Shown in pieces: positions 44,401 to 52,382 of a DNA stretch of 64,000 bases. Origin of the DNA: Microtetraspora fusca (GTDB taxonomy: Bacteria > Actinomycetota > Actinomycetes > Streptosporangiales > Streptosporangiaceae); assembly GCF_001570365.1 (NCBI RefSeq), contig NZ_BBYK01000076.1:1-64000 (forward strand). Direction: 5' to 3'. The stretch's first letter is position 1. Each line of letters starts with the position of its first letter. Below the pieces are notes generated by a model, which saw nothing but the letters and a program-made list of their open reading frames with translations, had not been told where the DNA came from and did no database searches. Position numbers and translations under genes: made by a program.

Positions 44401-44963
44401 TCCTCGGGCGTGATCGAGAGGCTGTCGATCTGGTTGCCGACGCAGTGCAGCAGGTTGCGGTGGCTCTGCGCGACCCCCTTCGGCACGCCGGTGGACCCGG
44501 AGGTGTAGCGCAGGTAGGCCAGGCCGTCCGGCTCGACGGCGGCGCAGGCCGACGGCGGCGTCGGGGGCGCGTCGTCGATGAAGACGATCGGGCACGGCCG
44601 GTCCCCGAGTAGGGTCCGGGCCAGCGCCTCGTGCCTGCGGGTGGAGACCAGCACGCTCACGTCGGCGTCGTCGAGCATGTACGCCAGTCGTGGCGCCGGG
44701 TACGACGGGTCCAGCGGCACGTAGACACAGCCGGAGAGCAGCGTCCCCATGATCGCGGCGATGACCTGGGCGTCGTGTCCGGTGAGCAGTCCGACGCGGG
44801 AGCCTGGACGGCCTCCCGCCGCGGCGACGAGGTGCTGGACGCCGCCGGCCGCCGCCGCCAGCTCCGCGTACGTGACCGGGGAGCCGGGGGAGAGCACCGC
44901 GACGCGATCGGGGGACCTCCTGACGACATCCAAGAATCGATCGACTACGGTGTGTCGCATCAC
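41454..44963 (-). CDS. loading NRPS-PKS, A-T-KS without AT
   Basis: A 1169-residue first gene of the operon. The A domain (about 5-500) has YTSGSTGVPKG and VNGYGATEAT, where YGPTE became YGATE; the pocket reads DAPHLGGFVK and is unassigned. Ser543 in GGHSLLLGRL is the T site. KS spans about 620-1045, with Cys790 in TACSSS, VEAHGSGTP and KTNIGH; the late motif is GGTGAHV instead of GGTNAHV. After the KS-AT linker the sequence goes straight to the post-AT motif RRVPLPTYPFQRQRHWI, so AT is missing and no ACP follows. There is no C domain, consistent with a starter unit. The start is GTG 44963 or ATG 44960. Confidence 0.92.
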   Translation of the reverse strand: MMRHTVVDRFLDVVRRSPDRVAVLSPGSPVTYAELAAAAGGVQHLVAAAGGRPGSRVGLLTGHDAQVIAAIMGTLLSGCVYVPLDPSYPAPRLAYMLDDADVSVLVSTRRHEALARTLLGDRPCPIVFIDDAPPTPPSACAAVEPDGLAYLRYTSGSTGVPKGVAQSHRNLLHCVGNQIDSLSITPEDRLSLLASVSFDASIPDIYPALLTGAAVVPIDVRALAPGELVRRLADCEVTVYHSTPTLYRYVLDALGPDGRLPSVRAVLLGGERVTRDDVLAGRGRFADSCVFVNGYGATEATFVAHHHTSFDVRDAFPEAGPLTPIGRPLPGYDVVLLDPGGGTVEDDCRVEGEIALRGPYLALGYWRDPERTAERFTTDSEGRRVYRTGDLGRRLRDGTLVCLGRLDRQIKVRGFRVEPAEVEAHLTARPGVAKAVVSLSGDRLVAHVQPVPGAVLDPAALRRSAAENLPDHLVPAAVMVLDALPLTPTGKVDVRALPAPAPARSGEPPATPAEEAVHTAWCEVLGVTEVGVTEPFFDAGGHSLLLGRLQRRLTDLVGEPVSMTALFEHATVRAQARALLEQAAPPAAPPAAVPTPAPAVHDDHDDEYEDDLDGRIAVVGLGCRFPGASDPAAFWSVLANGVDTIWDYSEAELRALGIGDRLLADPAHVRSGGKLDGVADFDAEFFGFTAEEAARTDPQHRLFLETAWEALEDAGCDPERFDGQVGVFASTSANRYFLFHLFGNPAAGSPDDPDDWEGRILPHQRSDHLPGQVAYRLGLTGPAVAVQTACSSSLVAVCLAAQSLADHRCDLALAGGVTVTWPRHRHTPGGMVSPDGRCRAFDAAAAGSGFSSGSGVVVLKRLADALADGDHVYAVIPGWGVGNDGAARAGFAVPGLAGQVAAVTDALGDAGLSPDEIGLVEAHGSGTPLGDAIEVEALTRAFRAAGARGTGYCALGAVKTNIGHTDAAAGIAGFIKAVLSVWHGEIPANLHVGSPNPQLDLDRGPFYLPAKTAPWPEDRPRVAGVSAIGIGGTGAHVLVAEAPEPATPAEPQAAGRFRLPVSGRTPEALRAAIVRLRDHLAANPHLPLADVAYTLAAGRRSFAHRVVVECGDLAEAIAALDPDRLLSGAGAAEPSSGPSVPPVTGRRVPLPTYPFQRQRHWIDPPGGDS

Positions 44964-45180
44964 CGGATTTCTCGCACGTTGTCCGCCATTTCGGTTCCTC
45001 CGCCGCCTTGTTACGCCATCGGTGATGACTGGCGACTTGCTGACAGACGGACGTTAAAGGTCAGCCGTTGCCGATCATTGGCCGTATGATTGCCATGTCC
45101 GCAATTGCGGCTAATGCGGCTTTGATGTGATCTTTCGCGATGATCCGCGAGTGGCTCAGGCGGGGGCACCGGAATTGATC
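44964..45180. promoter_or_regulatory. divergent promoter region, NRPS operon and SARP gene
   Basis: About 217 bp separates the starts of the biosynthetic operon (minus) and the SARP gene (plus). It is the only promoter-sized gap serving the 27.8-kb operon and is AT-richer than the genes, with segments such as TTTGATGTGATCTTTCGCG. CATCGGTGATG at 45017-45027 is a short palindrome. I could not identify convincing SARP heptamer repeats by eye. Confidence 0.6.
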
Positions 45181-47034
45181 ATGGAAAAAATCGGTCCCGC
45201 GTACGACTTCCAGGTTCTCGGCCCGCTCCAGGTCCGTGTGGACGGCAACACGCTGGCGTTGCCCGCGCGCCATCCGCGGATGCTTCTCGCGGTGCTCCTG
45301 CTGCACAACGGCGAGATCGTCCCCGAGGGGCGACTTCTGGAGCAGGTGTGGGGGCACGGCGTGGGCAGCACCATCGCCCTGCGCACGGCGGTGTCGCGGC
45401 TGCGCTCCTGGCTGCGCGACCAGGCGGGCGGGGTCGCCGAGATCGAGCACGTCGGCGGGGGCTACCGACTGCGGCTGCCGGACCGCTTCCTCGACGCGGC
45501 CCGGTTCCGCACCGCGCTCGCGGCCGACTTCGAGGCGCCCGGGAACGATCCGCACCAGCGGCTGGCCGCGCTGATGGGCGCGCTCGAACTCTGGCACGGC
45601 TCCGTGCTGGACGGCGCCCCCGAGGGGGTGCGGGAGGAGTCGGCGGTGCGCGCCCTGGAGGACGAGCACGCCCTGTGCCTGCAGCGGTTGGCCGCGCTCG
45701 CCATCTCGGTCCAGATGCCCGAGCTGGTCCTGCCCCGCGCCCGTGCCCTCGCCCGGACGCGGCCGTTCGACGAGCCGCTGCACACCCGGCTGATCGAACT
45801 GCACGCCGCCTGCGGCCGGCCCGCCGAGGCCCTCATGGAGTACGAGCGGCTGCGCAGCCGGCTGGCCGAGGAACTGGGCATCGCCCCGAGCGCGGACGCC
45901 CAGCACGCCTACCTGACGGTGCTCAACCAGGACCTCCCGTCGTCCGGCGGTTTGGAGCGGTCCCTCGCGGTGGTCCGGGAGCACCACGTCGTCCCGCGCC
46001 AGACGCCCCCCGACATCGCCGACTTCACCGGGCGCGGCAAGGCCGTCGCGGTGCTCCTCGACCACCTCGGCGGGCTGCTCGACGACGCGACCCGGACGAC
46101 CGCGCTCATCGCGGGCATCACGGGCCCGGCCGGGGCGGGCAAGACCGCCCTCGCCGTGCACATCGCCCACCGGCTCGAGGCCGCGTACGCGGACGGGCAG
46201 TTATACGCCGACCTGCGTGGCGCGGACGTCCCGGAGTCGTCGGCCCGCGTGCTCGGGCGCTTCCTCCGGGCGCTCGGGGTGGCCAAGAACGCCGTCCCGG
46301 ACGACCCGGCCGAGCGCACCGCGCTGTACCGGAGCCTGGTGAGCGGCCGCCGGATGCTGGTCCTCCTGGACGACGCGGCGGACGAGGCGCAGGTACGGCC
46401 GCTGCTGCCCGGCTCGCCGTCGTGCGGCGTCTTGATGACCAGCAGGTCGCGGCTGGTCGGTGTCGGCGGCGCGCGGATCGTCGAGATCGACCGCTTCGAC
46501 ACCGACCACGCCATCCAGTTGCTCTCGGCGATCGTCGGGCACGAGCGGGTGACGGCGGAGCCCGACGCCGCCGCCGAGCTGGTCGCGCAGTGCGACCGGC
46601 TCCCTCTCGCGGTGCGCATCTGCGGCGCCCGGCTCGCCGCGCGGCCGCACTGGCCGCTGGCCGGCCTCGCCGCGCTGCTGCGGGACGAGCGCCGCCGGCT
46701 CGACGAGCTGAGCGTCGCCGACCTCGCCGTACGGGACGGCCTGCGGCAGAGCTACGCCCGGATCAGGAAGGACGTCCGGCAGACCCTGGCCCGGCTGACG
46801 CGGCTCGGGCGGGTCGAGTTCACCACCGGCACCGTCGCCGCCGTCTGCGGCCTGGACCACGGCGCAGCCGTGGACCATCTGGGCATCCTGGTCGAGGCCC
46901 GGTTCGTCTCGGTGGTCGACACCGGGCAGGCCGGGCGGTTCCACTACCGCGTCGACGACCTGGCCCGGCTGTTCGTCCTCCACCCGGGCGGCGCGGCCTG
47001 GGAGCCCTCCGAAGGGCCCAACATCCACTCCTGA
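45181..47034 (+). CDS. SARP/AfsR-type regulator with NB-ARC ATPase domain
   Basis: A 617-residue pathway-specific activator. An OmpR-type winged helix (about 1-95, FQVLGPLQVRVDGNTLALPA) is followed by the bacterial transcriptional activation domain (100-250, ending EELGIAPSADAQ). An NB-ARC domain follows, with Walker A GPAGAGKTALAV near 318, a Walker-B-like RRMLVLLDDAADEAQV and MTSRSRLVGVGG. It stops after the winged-helix part of NB-ARC and lacks the TPR repeats of full AfsR. ATG 45181 fits the usual SARP N-terminus; an in-frame GTG at 45127 would add 18 residues. Divergent from the NRPS operon, so it is the likely activator. Confidence 0.9.
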   Translation: MEKIGPAYDFQVLGPLQVRVDGNTLALPARHPRMLLAVLLLHNGEIVPEGRLLEQVWGHGVGSTIALRTAVSRLRSWLRDQAGGVAEIEHVGGGYRLRLPDRFLDAARFRTALAADFEAPGNDPHQRLAALMGALELWHGSVLDGAPEGVREESAVRALEDEHALCLQRLAALAISVQMPELVLPRARALARTRPFDEPLHTRLIELHAACGRPAEALMEYERLRSRLAEELGIAPSADAQHAYLTVLNQDLPSSGGLERSLAVVREHHVVPRQTPPDIADFTGRGKAVAVLLDHLGGLLDDATRTTALIAGITGPAGAGKTALAVHIAHRLEAAYADGQLYADLRGADVPESSARVLGRFLRALGVAKNAVPDDPAERTALYRSLVSGRRMLVLLDDAADEAQVRPLLPGSPSCGVLMTSRSRLVGVGGARIVEIDRFDTDHAIQLLSAIVGHERVTAEPDAAAELVAQCDRLPLAVRICGARLAARPHWPLAGLAALLRDERRRLDELSVADLAVRDGLRQSYARIRKDVRQTLARLTRLGRVEFTTGTVAAVCGLDHGAAVDHLGILVEARFVSVVDTGQAGRFHYRVDDLARLFVLHPGGAAWEPSEGPNIHS

Positions 47035-47057
47035 CGCCGGCCCGACGGCACCCGTCG

Positions 47058-47254
47058 TCAGATGTGGAACCAGTGGATCCGGCGGCACGCCACCCAGACG
47101 AAGCAGGCCGCGTCGCGGTTGGCCCAGTCGAGGTTCATTCCGGTGGTCTGCAGCTTGCTTGCTTTCAGCTGTGGTGCTCGAACAGCGAGCCGTCGCAGGT
47201 GTCGCAGCTGAACTGGTGGCCGCTGGGGAGCGCGACCGTCGTGGGCTCGTCCAT
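47058..47254 (-). pseudogene. frameshifted zinc-ribbon small protein
   Basis: Reading from ATG 47254 gives MDEPTTVALPSGHQFSCDTC, then GSLFEHHS and a stop. In a shifted frame the sequence continues KLQTTGMNLDWANRDAACFV and ends RRIHWFHI at 47058. The two halves together resemble a short two-CxxC zinc-ribbon family whose second half normally contains a DWANRSA-like block and a C..CG.IHWF ending. The second CxxC has decayed (WVACRR) and the frame is shifted by one base. Both defects suggest a real pseudogene instead of a sequencing error. The family match is from memory. Confidence 0.6.
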
Positions 47255-47526
47255 GCCGACGACACTAACCGTTTTCGCCATTTAGCGGATCTGTCCGTTT
47301 CGTGAGCGATGCGATGCCGTCGCCTGGATCAAGCACCCGGGCTCCCGCGAGCATCAGATCATGGATCTTCACTGTCATGTGGGGTGCCTATGGACGGATC
47401 CGCCGCCCGCCATCGTCTGGGAGGCAGAAAACGGGCGGGACGGCTCGTTCGTTCGCCCTATCACGGCCACGCTCTTTCTGGGAGGACGCGCGATCCAGTC
47501 GGCTGTCGGAGGCGAGGCGGAGGAGG
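47255..47526. other. intergenic region with no gene recognised
   Basis: This 272-bp stretch lies between the zinc-ribbon pseudogene and the secreted esterase. Its first 60 bp are AT-rich (GTTTTCGCCATTTAGCGG) and may hold the former promoter of the pseudogene. I see no convincing gene, RNA or hairpin in the rest. Confidence 0.5.
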
Positions 47527-48729
47527 TCAGGGGACGAAGGTGACCTCGGGAAACCTCGGCGACGGGCCGTCCAGCAGGTGATCCCTGCCGCGCAGGTGCC
47601 GGTCGAAGAAGGCCAACGGGTAGGCCCGCTGGACGGCCTCGCCGCGTTCAGGGGCGAGCGTGCCGATCTGCTCGGCGAGCTGGGCGGGCGTCCATTTCAG
47701 CAGCGATGCCGCCTGCGGGGCGATCATCTCCATATCGCCATAGGAGACGTGCGCGACCCCTTCGGTCCTGATGTTGAGCTTCCAGCCCTTCAGATTCGAC
47801 CAGAACGTGGCCAGGTCGGGGATCTGGTCGCGGACGGCCTTGGTGGCGGTCATCAGCATGTACGGCCGGGCCAGCCCCGCGGTGACGACCGGGCCCGCCA
47901 CCGGGCCGTCCATGGCCAACCCGGCCTTGATCCGCCGGTCCTCGAACATGGCGGACGCGACCGTGGGCCCGCCGGCCGAGTAGCCGAACATGCCGACCCG
48001 GCTCAGGTCGAGCAGGCCGCGCAGCCCCTTGGGGAGCTTACGGTGGTCGGCGTCGGGGTTGCCGCCGCGGTTCAGCACCGTGAGCTGGTCCAGAACGAAG
48101 CGGGTGTCGGCGATGCGCTGCTCGTAGATCACCCGGCCGGTCCCGGCGCCGTCGTGAACGGGGCCCACCACCCGGCCGTCGGGGAACTCCACCAGGCCGT
48201 CGTAGGTGTGGTCGATCGTGGCCACCACGTATCCCCGGCTGGCCAGTTCCTCGACCACCACGGTGTTGGCCGAGCGGAAGGAGTCGTTGCCCGGGGAGTA
48301 CAGCACGACGGGCAACCGGCCCTCGCGCCGGTCGGCGGGGGCGCCCTCGTGCCCGTGGGTTTGCGGCAGCAGGACGGCTCCCGGAGGCAGGCCCTCCTGG
48401 CGCAGGTACTGGGCCGCTGCCTTGGGCGGCAGCCAGGGCGCGACCGGGTACGCGGCGACCTTCCTGGCCGGGTAGGTCAGGCTGATCATCAGCTCGCGGT
48501 CGTGGCCGGCGCCCGCGAACGGGTCCTTCCTTGAGCGGTCGACCAGATGCAGGGACACCGTGCCGAGCGGGGAGGGGCCCGTCGGCGCCGGAAGGGTCAG
48601 CTGATGCGGGGCGGCGGCCTGGGGCCGGGCCTGGGTCTTGAGCTGTGTCTTGGCCTCGGCGGCAGTCGGTACGGCCAGCGACGCGACGGCAAGCAGGGTG
48701 GCGGCGCACACCATTCGACGGGCGATCAA
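47527..48729 (-). CDS. secreted alpha/beta hydrolase (PAF-acetylhydrolase-like)
   Basis: A 400-residue protein with an N-terminal signal peptide (RRMVCAATLLAVASLAVPTAAEA, cleavage after AEA). The hydrolase core has VVLYSPGND with the oxyanion region, the nucleophile elbow FGYSAGGPTVAS, DHTYDG and a late His in AHVSYGD. It resembles platelet-activating-factor acetylhydrolase and chlorophyllase-type esterases. The TTG start at 48729 is well supported: AAGGAG lies 6 nt upstream, and no better start exists nearby. The substrate is unknown. It stands alone, with a symmetric element in its promoter. Confidence 0.87.
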   Translation of the reverse strand: MIARRMVCAATLLAVASLAVPTAAEAKTQLKTQARPQAAAPHQLTLPAPTGPSPLGTVSLHLVDRSRKDPFAGAGHDRELMISLTYPARKVAAYPVAPWLPPKAAAQYLRQEGLPPGAVLLPQTHGHEGAPADRREGRLPVVLYSPGNDSFRSANTVVVEELASRGYVVATIDHTYDGLVEFPDGRVVGPVHDGAGTGRVIYEQRIADTRFVLDQLTVLNRGGNPDADHRKLPKGLRGLLDLSRVGMFGYSAGGPTVASAMFEDRRIKAGLAMDGPVAGPVVTAGLARPYMLMTATKAVRDQIPDLATFWSNLKGWKLNIRTEGVAHVSYGDMEMIAPQAASLLKWTPAQLAEQIGTLAPERGEAVQRAYPLAFFDRHLRGRDHLLDGPSPRFPEVTFVP

Positions 48730-48732
48730 AAC

Positions 48733-48771
48733 GCACTCCTTCGGATCATTGGAAGTGGGAGTGCTCCGAAG
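48733..48771. promoter_or_regulatory. nested inverted repeats upstream of the esterase
   Basis: GCACTCC (48733-48739) is complementary to GGAGTGC (48758-48764), and CTTCGGA (48739-48745) is complementary to TCCGAAG (48765-48771). The right-hand pair is in swapped order, so both arms cannot pair in one simple hairpin. The left arm contains the esterase ribosome site, so alternative folds could hide it. Possible operator or translational switch; speculative. Confidence 0.4.
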
Positions 48772-48853
48772 CTAGTGACCCGCCCCGGCCGAGGTCGTCT
48801 ACCCCAGGGCTCATTTCGCGCCGGCGGGCTACGCCTTTCGGCCGATGCCGGGT

Positions 48854-49492
48854 TCAGCGCACGGCGACCAGCCCGCTGCGGTAGGCGATGATCACCAGGT
48901 GCACGCGGTCGCGGGCGCCGAGCTTGGCCAGGAGGTGCCTGACGTGGGTCTTGGCCGTACCCGGCCCGATGTGCAGTCGCTCGGCGATCTCGTCGTTGGA
49001 CAGGCCCTCGGCGACCAGCGCGAGCACCTCCCGCTCGCGCGTGGTGATGCCCTCCAGCGGCTCAGGGTGAGCGCGGCCGGCGAACTCCTTGATCAGCCGC
49101 CGTGTGATGCCTGGGGAGAGCAGCGCGTCGCCCGCCGAGACGACCCGGATCGCCGCCAGCAGGTCCCTCGCGGGGGTGTCCTTGAGCAGGAACCCGCTGG
49201 CACCGCCGCGCAGCGCCGCGTACACGTACTCGTCCAGGTCGAAGGTGGTGAGGATGAGCACCTTCGTGTCACTGGACGAGGTGATCAGGCGGGTGGCCTC
49301 CAGGCCGTCCATGCCGGGCATCCGGATGTCCATGAGCACGACGTCCGGCGCCTGCGCGCGGGCCACTTTGACGGCCTCCAGGCCGGTGCCGGCCTCGCCG
49401 ACGACGGTCAGGTCCTGGGCGGTGTTCACGATGCCGCACAACCCCGCACGCACGAGGGTCTGGTCGTCGGCGACCACCACGCGGACGGTCAT
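48854..49492 (-). CDS. NarL/LuxR-type response regulator
   Basis: A 212-residue response regulator. The receiver domain has VVVADDQTLVRAGL and the phospho-acceptor Asp in VVLMDIRMPGMDG, then LTTFDLDEYVYAAL and the Lys in GFLLKDTPA. The C-terminal LuxR HTH reads TTREREVLALVAEGLSNDEI. It is 43 bp downstream of the histidine kinase on the same strand, forming a standard pair. Target genes are unknown; the esterase just downstream is convergent in location but on the same strand. Confidence 0.94.
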   Translation of the reverse strand: MTVRVVVADDQTLVRAGLCGIVNTAQDLTVVGEAGTGLEAVKVARAQAPDVVLMDIRMPGMDGLEATRLITSSSDTKVLILTTFDLDEYVYAALRGGASGFLLKDTPARDLLAAIRVVSAGDALLSPGITRRLIKEFAGRAHPEPLEGITTREREVLALVAEGLSNDEIAERLHIGPGTAKTHVRHLLAKLGARDRVHLVIIAYRSGLVAVR

Positions 49493-49535
49493 GCCGCGCG
49501 CCTGGGGACGGCGAGGGCGGCGGTCAGGCTGAGGT

Positions 49536-50717
49536 TCATGCCGGGTGCTCCGTGGAGGGGATGGGGAGGGTGGCGGTGACGCGGAAGCCGCGTCCGGGCA
49601 GGGGCGCCGCGTGGAACGCGCCGCCGTACAGGTGCACGCGCTCACGCATGCCGACCAGGCCGTGTCCGAGGTGCGGACCACCGGCGTCCGGGCATCCGAC
49701 GCCGTCATCGGCGACGTCGACGGAGAGCTCGTCCGGCCCGTAGCACAGGGTCACCCTGGCCGAGCCGGCGGCGGCGTGCTTCACCACGTTGGTGAGGGCC
49801 TCCTGCACGATCCGGTACGCCGAAAGGTCGATCCCGGGAGGCAGTGCGCGGGGCGGCCCGGTGGTGGTGAGCTCCACCCGGACTCCCGCCCCGGCGATCT
49901 GCTCCAGGAGGCGGTCGAGGTCGGCCAGCCCGGGCGCGGGCGCGAGATCGGGCGCTTCGCTCCGGTCCTCCTCGCGGAGCACGCCAAGCAGCCGCCGCAT
50001 CTCGACCAGGCTCTGGCGTCCCGTGGTCTCGATGGCCGTGAGCGCGGCCCGCGCTTCCTGCGGGTCGTCGTCGATCACCAGGGCGCCGAATCCCGCCTGT
50101 ACGGTGACCACGCTCATGCCGTGCGCGACGACGTCGTGCAGTTCGCGGGCGATGCGCATCCGCTCGTCGGTGACACTCTGCCTGGCCAGCCTGGCCTGGT
50201 TACGCAGCAACTCCCCGAGGTGGCGGCGATGCATGCCCACGGCGTACCCGACGGTCCAGACGGTGGTGAACAGCAGCACGGAGATCACCGGGGTACCACC
50301 TATGCGCGGGTAGCCGGGAATCCCGGTCGCCGCGGCGGCGGTCAGCGCCATCCCGAGTGCGACGAAGGCGGTGCGCGGGCGGCAGAGGGCCGCCACCGCG
50401 TACAAGACGTAGGCCACGGACAGCATCCCCAAGATGATCGCCCTGCGCTCGACCAGCTCCGCCGCGACCAGCCCGGCCAGGGCGAGCCCGAACGCGACTA
50501 CCGGCCGCTGACGGCGCAGCGCGATCGGCAACGCCGACACGACGACACCCGCGGGGACGACCGCGAACCGCTCGGCCCCCCTGACCTCATTGGCCAGCAA
50601 CAGGAAGGCCGGGAACACGTAGCTGATCGCGGCGAGCCGATCCAGCGCCAGCCAGTGCCCCGGCCGTAACCGCCGGATCATCGGCGGATGCGGTACGACA
50701 CGCGGCTCGACATGCAC
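49536..50717 (-). CDS. sensor histidine kinase, HisKA_3 type
   Basis: A 393-residue membrane kinase. Five or so helices lie within about residues 35-165 (VFPAFLLLANEV, VVVSALPIALR, FGLALAGLVAAELV, MLSVAYVLYAVAAL, PVISVLLFTTVWTVG). The dimerisation domain has the phospho-His in IARELHDVVAHGMSVV. The ATPase domain has QEALTNVVKHA (N-box), DDGVGC and GHGLVGMRERV. The GTG at 50717 is one option; ATG 50681 is another. It partners the adjacent LuxR-type regulator. No periplasmic sensor domain is evident, so the signal is probably membrane-derived. Confidence 0.92.
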   Translation of the reverse strand: MHVEPRVVPHPPMIRRLRPGHWLALDRLAAISYVFPAFLLLANEVRGAERFAVVPAGVVVSALPIALRRQRPVVAFGLALAGLVAAELVERRAIILGMLSVAYVLYAVAALCRPRTAFVALGMALTAAAATGIPGYPRIGGTPVISVLLFTTVWTVGYAVGMHRRHLGELLRNQARLARQSVTDERMRIARELHDVVAHGMSVVTVQAGFGALVIDDDPQEARAALTAIETTGRQSLVEMRRLLGVLREEDRSEAPDLAPAPGLADLDRLLEQIAGAGVRVELTTTGPPRALPPGIDLSAYRIVQEALTNVVKHAAAGSARVTLCYGPDELSVDVADDGVGCPDAGGPHLGHGLVGMRERVHLYGGAFHAAPLPGRGFRVTATLPIPSTEHPA

Positions 50718-50786
50718 GGCCCCAAGGGTAGGCACACCGCCCGCCGGGAGCCACACCAGGAACCAGGGACGCATCCAGGTTGAGGG

Positions 50787-50976
50787 CGCGCGGCCCGCTC
50801 CGGGGACATGCGGTGGTCGGGCGGATTCGGCGGATAGCGTCGCCCTCGTAGTCGAAGCGGGCGCGCAGCCGGCCGCGCGCGTCGTGGTAGGTCTCGACGC
50901 GCTTGGCGTAGGTCGTGGTGCCGGATCCGCTCAGCTGCACCCGTCGGCCGCGTCGGCCGGTCCACCGTCCGGTCAC
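50787..50976 (-). pseudogene. possible coding remnant upstream of the kinase gene
   Basis: This minus-strand stretch reads RVQLSGSGTTTYAKRVETYH, then DARGRLRARFDYEGDAIRRI, before running into the kinase leader in another frame. The Tyr/Asp/Arg pattern recalls YD-repeat proteins. It has no clear start, ribosome site or full domain, so it may be a fragment or chance. No function is claimed. Confidence 0.25.
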
Positions 50977-51032
50977 ATCCCGTCCGGTTCACGTTGGACG
51001 CCCGGTCATCCGGCCCCTCTAGCGTGCGCCGC

Positions 51033-52226
51033 ATGAAACGGATTCTGACGATCATCGGTGCCGCCGCTGTGACGTTCGGGCTGGCGCAGCCCGCCACCGC
51101 CGCCCCGCCCGCCGACACCTTCGGCCGGGCCACGCTGACCGGATTCGCGGTGCTCCCGGCCGAGACCTTCGTGCCGGGCAGTGAGCCGTCGGGGTCGGCG
51201 ATCGGCGCCGGGCCGTTCAACGGGATCAGCGCTCCCTTCGCGGGACAGCCCGTGCAGGGGTTCAGCGGTGTCGTGCGCCGGAGTGACGGCACCTTCGACG
51301 TGCTTTCCGACAACGGCTTCGGAAACAAGGCCAACAGCGCCGACTTCCTGCTGCGCGTCCACCACATCAGGCCCGACGTCTCGACCGGCACGGTGACGGT
51401 GCTCGGCGGGTTCAACCTGAGCGACCCCGAGCGGCACATCCGGTTCCCGCTGACCAGGCAGGACCGGGTGCTCACGGGAGCCGACTTCGACGTGGAGTCG
51501 ATCGTGCGCGCGTCGGACGGCACGTACTGGATCGGCGACGAGTTCGGCCCGTTCCTGCTGCATTTCTCGGCGGACGGCGAACTGCTCGGCGCCCCGATCC
51601 CGCTGCCCGGTGTGAAGGCGCCGGAGAACCCGGACCTCGGTGGGGAGGCGCCGAACCTCGGCAGCAGCAAGGGCTTCGAGGGGATGGCGCGCTCCGTGGA
51701 CGGGAAGCGTCTCTACCCGCTCCTTGAGGGCACCGTCGCCGGGGACGAGCCGGGCACCCTCCGGATGTACGAGTTCGACGTGCACAAGAGCGCCTACACC
51801 AAGCGGCGCTGGATCTACCCGCTCGAATCCCCGTCCAACGCCATCGGCGACGCCATCACGGTGGACCGGCACCGCTTCCTCGTCATCGAAAGGGACAACG
51901 AGCAGGGCGACGCCGCCAAGTTCAAGCGCGTCTACCTCGCCGACACACGCGACCGCGACCACGACGGGAAGCTGGACAAGACCCTCGTCGCCGACCTGCT
52001 CGACCTGGCCAACCCCAAGAAGATCGGCGGCTTCGGGACCACCTTCCGGTTCCCGTTCCAGACGATCGAGGACATCGCGCTGCTCGACGACCAGACCCTG
52101 GCCATCCTGAACGACAACAACTTCCCGTTCTCCTCCGGGCGGACCGCGGGCAAGCCCGACGCGAACGAGTTCATCACCGTACGGCTGGCGCGGCCGCTGC
52201 ACGCGGACCGGCGCGCGATCTCCTGA
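51033..52226 (+). CDS. secreted phytase-like esterase domain protein
   Basis: A 397-residue exported protein. The signal peptide is MKRILTIIGAAAVTFGLAQP with cleavage near TAA or APP. The rest matches the esterase-like activity of phytase (Phytase-like) family, a beta-propeller-type fold: GFSGVVRRSDGTFDVLSDNGFG, DFDVESIVRASDGTYWIGDE, SKGFEGMARSVDGKRLYPLLE and IEDIALLDDQTLAILNDNNF. Acidic loops such as DTRDRDHDGKLDK may bind Ca2+. ATG 51033 was preferred because it opens directly on the signal peptide. A strong terminator follows. It probably hydrolyses phosphate or carboxylate esters outside the cell. Confidence 0.9.
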   Translation: MKRILTIIGAAAVTFGLAQPATAAPPADTFGRATLTGFAVLPAETFVPGSEPSGSAIGAGPFNGISAPFAGQPVQGFSGVVRRSDGTFDVLSDNGFGNKANSADFLLRVHHIRPDVSTGTVTVLGGFNLSDPERHIRFPLTRQDRVLTGADFDVESIVRASDGTYWIGDEFGPFLLHFSADGELLGAPIPLPGVKAPENPDLGGEAPNLGSSKGFEGMARSVDGKRLYPLLEGTVAGDEPGTLRMYEFDVHKSAYTKRRWIYPLESPSNAIGDAITVDRHRFLVIERDNEQGDAAKFKRVYLADTRDRDHDGKLDKTLVADLLDLANPKKIGGFGTTFRFPFQTIEDIALLDDQTLAILNDNNFPFSSGRTAGKPDANEFITVRLARPLHADRRAIS

Positions 52227-52242
52227 CTTTCGCCTCTCTCGC

Positions 52243-52278
52243 CATCGGCCGGCCGAGCCTTGTCCCGGCCGGCCGATG
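52243..52278. terminator. perfect 12-bp hairpin terminator
   Basis: CATCGGCCGGCC at 52243-52254 pairs with GGCCGGCCGATG at 52267-52278 around a 12-base loop. It begins 17 bp after the phytase-like gene stop and ends transcription before the protease promoter. Confidence 0.88.
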
Positions 52279-52382
52279 TCATTTGGGGACCTTCTGCAGC
52301 AAACCACGCCGTACGTAGATCTTTCGGTGATCTTTGGTTTCAGGCATGTCATGCCACGCCCATGTCCCATTACAGTGCGGGG

